Positions 1 to 6,581 of a stretch of DNA of 12,748 nucleotides are shown piece by piece. Every line of letters begins with the position of its first letter. Position 1 is the first letter of the stretch. The DNA comes from Pavlovales sp. CCMP2436 (Eukaryota > Haptophyta > Pavlovophyceae > Pavlovales). A model generated the notes under the pieces. That model was not told the DNA's origin. It searched no databases and saw nothing but the letters and a program-made list of their open reading frames with translations. The stretch is taken from the NCBI GenBank assembly GCA_026770615.1, contig MU631820.1:40479-53226 (forward strand), written 5' to 3'. The position numbers were made by a program, and so were the translations under genes.

Positions 1-255
1 CTCAAGGCTACCAAGGCTACGACGATGCTGCTTCCTGCGGCCGCCGCAGTGTGCGCGCTCGCAGCGTCGCAATGCTGTCCACTTGAGGTACTCGCTGGCA
101 CCTCTCGACCACCCGTCTCGCTCGGGTCCTCAAGTGAATGTGCTCGCGCGCTGCGGAGGGTGCTGCTGCGCGCGGCATCATTTACTATCTGCCCCGCTCA
201 ATAATTAATGCGGATGTGCTGCTCACGCGTGTGATTTTGTTGTATACGCGCGCAG

Positions 256-721
256 GTCGCTTGGGTCGATCGCTTGCTGGGCGGGGACCGCTTGGATGGG
301 ACCTCAATCAATCTACCGACGTGCACGGAGACATCTTGATGGGCACCGACTTTCAAGCGCTTGGACATTGCGCGACGAGAATTTGACACCAGGTCAGACC
401 GCCACAAACTGCGTCGAGCGAGAACGGCGAGCTCGTGGTGTTCAGATGCAGCGCGGGAACAGGTAAGTCCGCGCCTTCTCGTCTAAGTACCCGCGCCTAA
501 GCACCCGCGAGAACTGGTTCCCGCGCCTGCCCAAAATCCTCCTCGGCTGGATCTTCACCCTCGCCTCAGCCGGCGGGTGCCGAAGGAGGCACGAGCTCAC
601 GCGTGTGCTTGTGTTATGTGCGCGGGCACATCTGTGTCGGCCGATGACATGGGCGTGCTGTAGCGTGGGCGATGGGGTAACCGACGTGCGGCGCGTGCTC
701 GCGCTCTCGGCGATCGGCTGA
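256..721 (+). pseudogene. Remnant of a spliced coding region (unrecognised product)
   Basis: A pyrimidine-rich tract ending CAG at 253-255 looks like a 3' splice site. The frame from 257 reads coherently, with a segment GWDLNQSTDVHGDILMGTDF, but has an in-frame TGA at 384-386. The same frame resumes and contains ENGELVVFRCSAGT. A canonical donor AG|GTAAGT follows at 461-468, and an acceptor with a pyrimidine tract ends at 569. Joining 462 to 570 (107-nt intron, 463-569) keeps the frame open to a TGA at 719-721. Upstream, 25-87 could encode a short signal-peptide-like exon beginning MLLPAAAAVCALAAS and ending at a GT donor at 88, but the link is speculative. I do not recognise the protein. The intron and the frame continuity are seen in the sequence; that this was a gene is inferred, and the TGA suggests decay. 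Confidence 0.3.
463..569 (+). other. Candidate spliceosomal intron, 107 nt
   Basis: The intron starts GTAAGT, a perfect donor consensus, and ends in a pyrimidine-rich stretch plus CTCAG. Removal joins a phase-1 codon and leaves the downstream frame open for about 50 codons. The length is close to the better supported 95-nt intron at 2993-3087. Confidence 0.4.
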
Positions 722-1077
722 CTCGCGCAGGGCCGAGCGAAGCCCTCTTGGCGCTGCACGCCACGCACAGCCGATTGAACAGAGCCACCGGTGGCACTCA
801 CGCGCTGGTCCACTGATCGCGGTGCGCGCGGGTGGCCAGCTCGGCATTGATTGCGGGCGCGTGGGTGAGGAGCCCGCCGCCCAGTCAGCCACCCTCACCG
901 CCGCCCTCATCGCCATCGCCGCGAGCTGCTCGACGGCGCACCGAGGCGCTGTCCTTTGTCTCGCACTAAAAATGCACCCTCGCAATACTCGCACCATCGT
1001 TTGCCATTCGCAGCGCTGACGCTCGTCGCGTGCCGCGGCACGGGCCCAAGTCTGGCTATAACTTGCTAGACGGGCAT
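722..1077. other. GC-rich stretch with no supportable gene
   Basis: Several overlapping open frames exist on both strands because the GC content is high, but none shows a recognisable domain, coherent composition or a convincing start. Arg/Ala-rich translations dominate. I see no RNA gene or repeat here. Confidence 0.5.
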
Positions 1078-1078
1078 T

Positions 1079-1260
1079 CATTTCAAGTTGTCGGACGTAC
1101 AATCGACGGAAAACTCATGCACCTGAAAATCTGTTTGAAATGACGCCCAGTTAATTTGAAATGTGGTTGTGGATAATGACAGGTTGGTTAAGTTAAGGTA
1201 GCCATGTGGGCGCCCAGACAGCCGAACGGGCAGCAAAGAAATTGAATCAAAACAAGGGAC
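1079..1260. repeat. AT-richer spacer with short inverted and direct repeats
   Basis: The octamer CATTTCAA at 1079-1086 has its reverse complement TTGAAATG at 1135-1142 and again at 1156-1163. The segment is clearly less GC-rich than the sequence on both sides and has no coherent coding frame. It could be an intergenic or 3' flanking region of the minus-strand zinc-finger gene, or the edge of a mobile element. Confidence 0.3.
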
Positions 1261-1350
1261 CAGCGGCCATACCACCTATACAGTATGAGCCCATACCCCA
1301 AACGGACAGCATCGCCCAAAACGAGGCGCCATCGGCCATACCACCTTTTT

Positions 1351-1409
1351 GCCTGGAGCTAACGTAAAATCCTAATCTGAGCTCATCGCAGAGTCGAGCA
1401 ACGGAGAAA
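1351..1409 (+). mobile_element. 59-bp fragment of the OTU non-LTR retroelement
   Basis: This segment matches 10237-10295 at 55 of 59 positions without gaps. In the element that stretch lies inside the OTU protease coding region (around PGANVKSLPELIAESRNGE). Here the same frame contains TAA in place of a Leu codon, so it is non-coding debris. Sequence on both sides is unrelated to the element. It may be a very short insertion or filler DNA captured during break repair. It sits at the 3' end of the minus-strand zinc-finger pseudogene and extends one of that gene's shadow frames. Confidence 0.75.
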
Positions 1410-2161
1410 GAGCGACACATGTATTGCTCCCAAATCCGTTCGATGTTGATCGCAATCGCGACGGTCGTCTCGGTGTCGCTGCGCATGAACGTTGATTTTT
1501 TGGTCTGCGCCGTGAGCTGGCGGAAGACAGCCGGCACGACTGACCACAGCAATCTTTTGCGAGTGTGCCATACGTCAATGGGCTGCGCAGCAAGATCACC
1601 TGCTCGAACTTGACGGTGAAAGTGCGCGTTGCAGCGTCAGGCGAGCACGATTGGACCTGCGCGATAGCCACACCCGCACCGCGTGGTAGGTGCCGGATGT
1701 GCCCCAGGGCTTCTTCGTGCGTCACCAGAAACCCTGCGTCCAGGGCCCTCGTCCACGTCCGCTCGACCACGTCCGCACAGCACCCAGGCGCAGGGCTCGA
1801 CCGAGTCAGCAAGACACACGCCTTCGAGCGCGAGGCAAACACACTCGAGCAGTGGACTCGTCAGCGAGATGCCCCGCACTGCACCCTCTCGCAAGTGTAC
1901 TAAAGGTCGTGCTTCCTTCGCCAGACGTCTCGCCACGGCGGTTTGCTGGGCACGGGCGCGGTTCTGCTGCTCTGTGCGGCCCTTGCGGACCTTCGTCTGC
2001 GCCGTGCCACACGCGCGCTTGTGCCTGTTCATAGCCCTGGTAGACCCGAAGAGCTTATCGCACAGTGAGCACTCGACACCCGGCGGCGAACGCGTCTTCG
2101 GGGCGAGAACGAGTGTCGAGGGGGGCGCGCTCGCTGGCGCGCCTGAAGAAGAAGGAGCCAT
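1410..2161 (-). pseudogene. C2HC zinc-finger protein, frameshifted
   Basis: The ATG at 2161-2159 begins MAPSSSGAPAS. About 30 residues in is a zinc-finger motif, CSLCDKLFGSTRAMNRHKRAC (C-x2-C-x12-H-x4-C), followed by a basic Gln/Arg helix with EQQNRARAQQTAVARR. Coherent coding then moves to a second frame near 1842, with segments ALDAGFLVTHEEALGHIRHL and TFTVKFEQVILLRSPLTY. Near 1555 it moves to a third frame at an A-run, with KKSTFMRSDTETTVAIAINI and ERIWEQYMC. At least two single-base shifts are needed, so the gene is probably dead, unless unseen introns or assembly errors explain them. The single C2HC finger with a basic helix suggests nucleic-acid binding, possibly transposon-derived. I do not recognise the C-terminal region. 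The 59-bp retroelement fragment abuts its 3' end. Confidence 0.45.
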
Positions 2162-2179
2162 TGGATTCTGGCCAATGAG
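2159..2179. promoter_or_regulatory. CATTGG...CCAATG inverted repeat over the zinc-finger start
   Basis: CATTGG at 2159-2164 and CCAATG at 2172-2177 form a perfect 6-bp inverted repeat, each half containing a CCAAT-box core. It overlaps the ATG of the minus-strand zinc-finger gene. A promoter role is only a guess. Confidence 0.2.
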
Positions 2180-2352
2180 CGTACGCCGGCTTCATCATGA
2201 TAAATTGCGTGGGTTTTCATGTTCGTATATCAATGGACTAAAAACTATTTCCGGATATTGGCTCGAATATTGTCGACGACATCGTTTCGTTTAGCGGCTA
2301 AAATTTGGACTTTCCTACGAATAGTTTAAGCGTCCTTAAACGTCAGTGGCTC
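2180..2352. other. AT-rich spacer
   Basis: An AT-rich, non-coding stretch between the minus-strand zinc-finger gene and the plus-strand gene remnant. It would hold both promoters if the genes are divergent. I see no RNA gene. Confidence 0.4.
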
Positions 2353-2437
2353 GGCTCGAGGGTGGGTGCATCATGTACGCGCACCCTTGGCTCGAGGGTG
2401 GGTGCATGCTCCGTAACGTTGGATGGACGCACCCTTT
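2353..2437. repeat. Tandem repeat of hairpin-forming units
   Basis: The 19-mer GGCTCGAGGGTGGGTGCAT occurs at 2353-2371 and again at 2389-2407. Each copy is followed by a GCACCC block (2381-2386 and near 2430) that can pair with its GGGTGC. The two units are therefore a direct tandem repeat of small hairpins with loops of different length (unit lengths about 36 and 48 bp). Confidence 0.6.
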
Positions 2438-3285
2438 CGTCGTCAAGGTCGGCGACTACGTCGCAATTTAGACTGGCGAGTTGGACGCCGACGTCGGCGT
2501 GTGCAAGGTCTTGAGCCTTCGCGAGGAGAACGGCGAGGTGGTCGCGGATGTGGGCATCACGCGGCCCAATGGCGGCTCCGGCGCCGAGGTCTTCACGCCC
2601 GAGATTGAGCACAGGGACGTGATCAACTGCGAGACGATCAAGCGCATTTTGAGCGTGTACCCCTCGCAGGCGGAGTACACCAGCGCGCCAGGCCAGCGCG
2701 GGGGGGACGATTTTCACCTCGCAGGGACTGTTGCGTGGCCAGCGGGGCCAGTGGGGAAAGCGAGCTGAGTGCGTGAAGACGCGCGCGACCCCGATCATCA
2801 GCAGCTTGGCGTACGGCGAGGCCGCCCGCTGGACGCCCGTGCCGCACCCCGACCATCCCCTAGGGTATCTGGGAGCGATGGTGGGCTCAACATACTTCGC
2901 GGTGATGGCGGGCGGGCTGGGATCAAACAAGCTGCTCGTGCGCCAGCTCGAGAAAGCCCCGGCCCTCCGCGATGCATTCTTCGTCTGTGGAGGTCAGATG
3001 CCTTCCCTTCTGCTACTACTACCCCCTTCTTCTAACGTACTGACGCCCGCGCCATCCCCCATCTTCGCCCGCGACTTCGCCGCGCAGTTCCGACCGAGAT
3101 TCTCTCGACCTCGGTCACCCGCTTCACCTTTATGTTCAGCGACTTCATCGACGGTTGCGTGCTATGCGAGCGTCGAGCACGTTCACGTCCTCGCGATAGA
3201 CGATGGCAGCCGCTATTTCCGGCTGCCCGCAGGATACGAGCCGGCGCCATTTGTTTTAAAAAATAATCACGTATCGGCGCGTTAG
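2436..3285 (+). pseudogene. Unrecognised spliced gene, disrupted
   Basis: Coding begins around FVVKVGDYVAI, which resembles the start of a BAH- or tudor-like beta-barrel (hydrophobic-GDYVAI), then hits TAG at 2469-2471. The same frame continues with TGELDADVGVCKVLSLREEN and TPEIEHRDVINCETIKRILS. Coherent coding then moves to another frame from about 2725, either by a frameshift or by an intron 2655-2724, reading TRATPIISSLAYGEAARWTP and GGLGSNKLLVRQLEKAPALR. The intron 2993-3087 joins FFVCG in frame to VPTEILSTSVTRFTFMFSDF. Another shift near 3170 gives EHVHVLAIDDGSRYFRLPAG, ending at 3285. I do not recognise the family. The TAG and the late shift point to decay, though the TAG also sits where a 3' splice site could be. 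Confidence 0.45.
2993..3087 (+). other. Spliceosomal intron, 95 nt
   Basis: The donor is GAG|GTCAGA at 2992-2993. A pyrimidine-rich interior carries CTAAC and TACTGAC branch-like motifs near 3033-3045, and the acceptor is GCGCAG ending at 3087. Splicing joins codon G|TT and continues a coherent frame (CG to VPTEILSTSV), whereas the unspliced frame becomes Pro/Ser-rich low-complexity sequence. This is the best evidence in the window for eukaryotic splicing. Confidence 0.6.
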
Positions 3286-3591
3286 TTAGTGCTGGTCGAG
3301 TTAGTGCTTGAGTAGTGCGCGATGCGTTGCGATAGCCAGCAGCGGCGAGCTTACGTAGCGCTTACTGCGAGTTCACGGCTCTTACACAGCCGTGAACCTT
3401 TGACTCTTTAAACACCACATATTTAGAATGCAGCGGTTACAAGCGCCAGTCGTAACCTGTAGCTGCGCGCGGCGAGCGAGCGCTACTTCCAGTGCACTCC
3501 GCGCGAGCGAGCGCCGCGCCGCGCGTCTGAACTGAGTCTCGCGCCGCTACCCGTACCGCGTCGCGACCGGTGGGCAGGGCAACGCGGGCGA
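3286..3591. other. Intergenic region with short repeats
   Basis: The hexamer TAGTGC recurs four times at about 3295-3320. The block GAGCGAGCGC near 3474-3483 recurs near 3506-3514. A strong hairpin lies at 3371-3397. There is no convincing coding frame until the ATG at 3592. Confidence 0.4.
3371..3397. repeat. Perfect 10-bp inverted repeat (hairpin)
   Basis: GTTCACGGCT at 3371-3380 pairs perfectly with AGCCGTGAAC at 3388-3397 across a 7-nt loop. It stands alone in a non-coding stretch. It does not match the histone mRNA 3' stem-loop consensus. It could be an RNA structure, a protein-binding palindrome or a mobile-element end. Confidence 0.7.
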
Positions 3592-3885
3592 ATGCCGAGG
3601 ACGACGTTTGCGCCAGATGGCACGCCGCCCGAGATCACGGGCACGCCGCCCGAGAGCCGGACACTGAGCGGGCTACCTTACGCGCAATGTTTCGCCTCGC
3701 TGAGCGCCCTGCCTGCTGCCTATGCGGAAGAAGAGATCTTCGCACTGATTGACGCGCATGACGCGTCGGCATCGGCACTCTTCACCGAGAAAGAGGCGCA
3801 GGCGATGCGTGTCCTAAAGGCTGAAGTCGCATCTGGGAGAGCGGTCCGCCGCCGCCGCCGCTCCAGGGCAGCCAAGCTCATGTAG
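3592..3885 (+). CDS. Hypothetical 97-residue protein
   Basis: The ATG at 3592 opens a 97-codon frame ending in TAG. The translation contains a TPPE/TPPES duplication near residues 11-22, an amphipathic acidic stretch (AEEEIFALIDAHDASASALF) around residues 45-64, and a helix-forming region (EKEAQAMRVLKAEVASG) leading to a run of Arg residues near the C-terminus that could serve as a nuclear localisation signal or bind nucleic acid. I recognise no family. It is convergent with the minus-strand Gln-rich gene, whose stop lies 74 bp away. The frame could be an exon of a longer gene. Its composition is reasonable for a protein, but nothing proves expression. Confidence 0.4.
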   Translation: MPRTTFAPDGTPPEITGTPPESRTLSGLPYAQCFASLSALPAAYAEEEIFALIDAHDASASALFTEKEAQAMRVLKAEVASGRAVRRRRRSRAAKLM

Positions 3886-3945
3886 CAGCAGATCCTCTGC
3901 ACGCGCGGCCGAGCCCGGCGCTCGCGCAGCCTCCTCCACCAATAT

Positions 3946-3951
3946 TTTATT
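3946..3951 (-). terminator. Poly(A) signal AATAAA for the Gln-rich gene
   Basis: AATAAA on the minus strand lies 7 nt beyond the TAA stop at 3961-3959, in an AT-rich patch of an otherwise GC-rich region. The position suits a poly(A) signal, although it is unusually close to the stop. Confidence 0.35.
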
Positions 3952-4324
3952 CTGCGATTTACTCGCCGCCACCCTGGCGAGTGCCGCGCGCGCGCACATT
4001 GGGCGCCACCTGCTGCGAGTCCAGCATAGCGTCCAACACGTTGGCCACAGCAGCGTGGTCCAGCAGACCCTCTGGGCTGTCGAACGCTTCCGCGCACATC
4101 GCTGCCTGCTGCGCTGCCGGGTTGAGCGAGTTCAACCACGCCAGCCTCGCGTCGGGTACATGCCTCCCTTCGAGAGCCAGCTTACTCAGCATACTCATAT
4201 GCGCACCCGCCTGCTGACGGTAACCGTAGCTCCTCGACTTGCTAGTTAGGCAACGGGTTGGTGTCGACAGTGTGCTGAGGCGCGCCGGCGTCGTAGCGAG
4301 CTGCGGCGACTGGCCGAGCGCGGA

Positions 4325-4430
4325 CGGCTGCAGCATGTGCGGCGACTGAAAGTACGGCGGCTGGCCGGACGGGGACGGCTGCAGCATGTGCGGCGACTGA
4401 AAGTGCGGCGACTGGCCGGACGGGACGGCA
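4325..4430. repeat. 51-bp coding tandem repeat, about two copies
   Basis: The block beginning CGGCTGCAGCATGTGCGGCG recurs with period 51 (4325 and 4376). It encodes a 17-residue unit containing SPHMLQPS on the minus strand. One copy has one G fewer (4422-4424 versus 4371-4374), which causes the frameshift in the host gene. Confidence 0.7.
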
Positions 4431-4619
4431 ACGGCATGGCAAAGTACTGCTGAAAGTGCGGCGGCGCCTGCCCGTTCTGCTGGAACATGAGCCCATCGCC
4501 GCCCAGCTGCAGTCGTGCACGGCAACCGTCGCGCGCAGCAAAGAAGCTGGCCACCGGCAGCATGTGTGAACCGTCCCTGACGGCGCCCCCGCCGTAGTTC
4601 ACCCCCCCCTGCTCGTGCT

Positions 4620-4763
4620 GCTGCGGCTGGCCGCTCAGCTGCGGCTGGCCGCTCAGCTGCGGCTGGCCGCTCAGCTGCGGCTGGCCGCTCAGCTGCGGCT
4701 GGCCGCTCAGCTGCGGCTGGCCGCTCAGCTGCGGCTGGCCGCTCAGCTGCGGCTGGCCGCTCA
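4620..4763. repeat. Perfect 18-bp minisatellite, eight copies
   Basis: The unit CTGCGGCTGGCCGCTCAG is repeated exactly over 144 bp. On the minus strand it encodes the hexapeptide SGQPQL. Complete identity between units, including third codon positions, points to recent expansion by slippage or unequal exchange. Confidence 0.9.
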
Positions 4764-4944
4764 TGTACATGCCCGACGGCAGCTCCGCCTGCAGCGGCGT
4801 GTAGCCCTACGATGAAGGCCCACCTACGGCCGCGAGCCACCGAATGCGGTCGGCGGTGTTGCGTATTTCGGCCCAGCTACCGCCAACGGCCACCCCGTTC
4901 AAACGTTCGCGCGCGAACGGATCGAACCTAGAGGTCTGTCCATC

Positions 4945-5264
4945 TTAAACCTCAGCGCAGGTTTCGAATGAATTTCATCTGAAATTAGGTTATTCTTCCA
5001 GAAGCTGTTTTTTTTAAAGCAATACAGTTTTTGTCCTTGGGACAGAGCACGCTGGACAATACAAATTATTGAGAGCATCGTTTAGGCTACCAACATCAAA
5101 ATTGCCATATCTTTTTATGGGAATGTAATTGCTCTTAAATGTTGCAACTGTGTTAGTTTCTAGTTAAACGTCCATCCCCGAGAGGATCTCACTGGATTTA
5201 AGTGTTGAAAACACTCAGATCCAGGGATCCATCCCGAGCACACGGATACCGTCCCCACCGCTGA
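4945..5264. other. AT-rich intergenic region
   Basis: A markedly AT-rich stretch with a T-run near 5009-5016 and no coding frame of note. It ends with a compound hairpin at 5184-5230. No tRNA or rRNA pattern was found. Confidence 0.5.
5184..5230. repeat. Compound hairpin, 47 nt
   Basis: Three nested stems stack: GGATC/GATCC (5184-5188 with 5226-5230), CTGGAT/ATCCAG (5192-5197 with 5219-5224) and AGTGTT/AACACT (5201-5206 with 5210-5215). Small internal loops separate them and the terminal loop is GAA. All 17 pairs are Watson-Crick. It is not in a coding frame and could be a structured small RNA, a 3'-end structure or a mobile-element end. Confidence 0.6.
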
Positions 5265-5600
5265 TCAGTTCAGACACACGACGATCGACGACTGACGACT
5301 CTCGACTGGCGCGCTGACCGACCTCCACTGCTCTCCCTCGCATCGTCTGAAAATGCAGCACCCGCCCGTGGTGAACAAATCGTTGAGCACGTAGTCCCCG
5401 CATGGCAGCGGGGACCCACTTGGACAGCGGGGAGAATCGGGTCCGTCGTACGCCCGGCGCGGTGCTGCATACCGCCCCTGCGGCGCCCCGAAGATCCCTC
5501 GGTAGGCTGAATTCCCCGCTCTACAGCTGGGTCCGCAGCCCGCCTGAGACGAGGGATAGCGGGGGGCAGTGCCAAGTGCCCCCCTTCCGCGTTCTCGCAA
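5265..5600 (-). CDS. Possible hypothetical protein or exon
   Basis: An open frame with a segment that looks protein-like (RAGNSAYRGIFGAPQGRYAA and PCGDYVLNDLFTTGGCCIFR) and a Cys-containing C-terminal part. Overlapping minus-strand frames are of similar length, so the choice is by composition only. It could be a downstream exon of the acidic protein encoded just upstream on the same strand. No family is recognised. Confidence 0.2.
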   Translation of the reverse strand: MRERGRGALGTAPRYPSSQAGCGPSCRAGNSAYRGIFGAPQGRYAAPRRAYDGPDSPRCPSGSPLPCGDYVLNDLFTTGGCCIFRRCEGEQWRSVSAPVESRQSSIVVCLN

Positions 5601-5655
5601 CGCGGCGTTACGCCTGCAGCGGCGCTACTGCGCCTCACGGCGCGGCCTGCTCCAG

Positions 5656-6252
5656 CTAGCGTTTCGATTCGCCTTTCGAGCCGCCGACGAAGCATCGTGC
5701 AGCCATCGCTTTGGTTGCGTCCGAGTGCGACTCGTCGATATCCTCCTCCATCGCCGAGTCCTCGTCCGAGCCGGACGGCAGCTCCGAGTCCTCGTCCGAA
5801 TCGGATTCGGACGAGGTGCGTGTCTGCGCGGGCTTCGCTGGTGCCCTGGAGGAAGCATTGGCTCTCGGCTTCCCAGCGGCCGTGGGGGAGGAGCGCGGGG
5901 CGACGGTCGCCTCCTGCCGTGCCGGCAAGCCGGCGCGGCGCTTGGCGGTCCGAGCCGCCACGCGCATCCCCGCCCCCGGCCGCAATGTGCCATCAGCGCA
6001 GTGCTTCTTTTTCCAGTTGTTGAGCCTCCTCCCCGAGATCCCCGCCGACGGCGATGAGCGCGCGCCCGCGCCCTTGCAGTCGGAGGCTGCCGCCTTTGCA
6101 AGCAGCGGGCGATCTCGTGGAGCGTCGCATTTGCGACCGGCCGGTCGCGCCGCGGCGCCCTGTGGGGCTCCCGCCTTGCCGAACGTGTAGGTGAGGGTAA
6201 CGAGGTATGTGTCAGTGCCCGAAAAAAAAATGAATAAAAGCGACGTCAGCAC
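5656..6252 (-). CDS. Hypothetical acidic/basic low-complexity protein
   Basis: The frame is open for 198 codons without an early ATG, so the start is unresolved; a 5' exon or a non-ATG start is possible. The N-terminal half is basic with a Lys cluster (SGRRLNNWKKKHCADG, near residues 73-88). The C-terminal half is strongly acidic and Ser-rich (SSESDSDEDSELPSGSDEDS), then ends with a short basic tail at a TAG. This basic-then-acidic layout suits a nuclear or chromatin-associated protein, but no domain is recognised. A long antisense frame (5711-6190) is also open and is followed by AATAAA at 6233-6238, so the coding strand is not certain. I favour minus on composition. Confidence 0.35.
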   Translation of the reverse strand: MLTSLLFIFFSGTDTYLVTLTYTFGKAGAPQGAAARPAGRKCDAPRDRPLLAKAAASDCKGAGARSSPSAGISGRRLNNWKKKHCADGTLRPGAGMRVAARTAKRRAGLPARQEATVAPRSSPTAAGKPRANASSRAPAKPAQTRTSSESDSDEDSELPSGSDEDSAMEEDIDESHSDATKAMAARCFVGGSKGESKR

Positions 6253-6581
6253 TGGCGCTGGCCATGGCCGGAGCTGGGCTTAGTCGCCTCCGGGCGCGGT
6301 CCAATAGGGGTCTTTACCATGACCGGAGCCAGAGCCTGCGGAATCGCGCCACTAATTTGGATTTCGACCCGATGAGAGTACTCATCCGCGCCAGTGAGTC
6401 ACCGCCCTTGCCCACATTCCTATGTTATATTTCTGATAGGGATTCAAGCTGGCGTCTGACTGCTCTGCATGTCATGTGCTGTTTTATAATATTAATTTAT
6501 ATTAGTTTATAGGCCGCTTGACCCGGCCCAGGAAGAAGTCAGCTGTGCATTCCATAATTCGGCGCCGGGCTGGCACCGAGC
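6253..6581. other. Intergenic region downstream of the amine oxidase
   Basis: Contains a degenerate 14-bp direct repeat (CCATGGCCGGAGC near 6263 and CCATGACCGGAGCC near 6318), a small palindrome GATGAGAGTACTCATC near 6371-6386, and an AT-rich patch near 6480-6512. A plus-strand open frame at 6264-6512 has no protein-like features. It probably holds the 3' UTR of the minus-strand oxidase. Confidence 0.4.

Larger units (their letters stand above)
3959..4944 (-). pseudogene. Gln/Pro-rich repeat protein with one frameshift and one in-frame TAG
   Basis: One frame is open from 4944 with RFDPFARERLNGVAVGGSW and AEIRNTADRIRWLAAVGGPS, then TAG at 4809-4807, then GYTPLQAELPSGMYMSGQ. Next come eight GQPQ units (SGQPQL repeats), a middle part DGSHMLPVASFFAARDGC, and a Pro/Gln region. 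At 4422-4424 the run GGG replaces the GGGG seen in the neighbouring 51-bp repeat copy. Restoring register there leads into SGQSPHFQSPHMLQPSPSG and a conserved-looking C-terminus (LSKLALEGRHVPDARLAWLN, then EAFDSPEGLLDHAAVANVLD) ending in TAA. The low-complexity N-terminal half with a structured end resembles transcriptional or RNA-binding regulators, but no domain is recognised. Intact starts could be the ATG at 4770 or an upstream exon. The frameshift could be a sequencing error in a G-run. Confidence 0.5.

Noticed and set aside
450..470. SAGTGKS resembling a Walker A P-loop when read through
   Set aside because: The required Gly/Ala at the motif start is Cys, and GTAAGT there is better explained as a splice donor.
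614..1102. Minus-strand frame of 162 codons
   Set aside because: Composition is Arg/Ala/Cys-rich with no coherent segment, typical of random GC-rich frames.
4918..4931. Minus-strand GGTTCGATCC, a perfect tRNA B-box core
   Set aside because: The flanking bases do not form a T-stem, there is no A-box at the right distance, and the segment fits a coding frame (RFDPFARER).
5711..6190. Plus-strand open frame followed by AATAAA at 6233-6238
   Set aside because: It overlaps the minus frame 5656-6252, which has a more protein-like Lys-cluster/acidic layout. The choice is not certain and is noted in that entry.
6264..6512. Plus-strand frame of 82 codons with a hydrophobic end
   Set aside because: It begins in GC-rich spacer and ends in AT-rich intergenic sequence, with no domain and poor composition.
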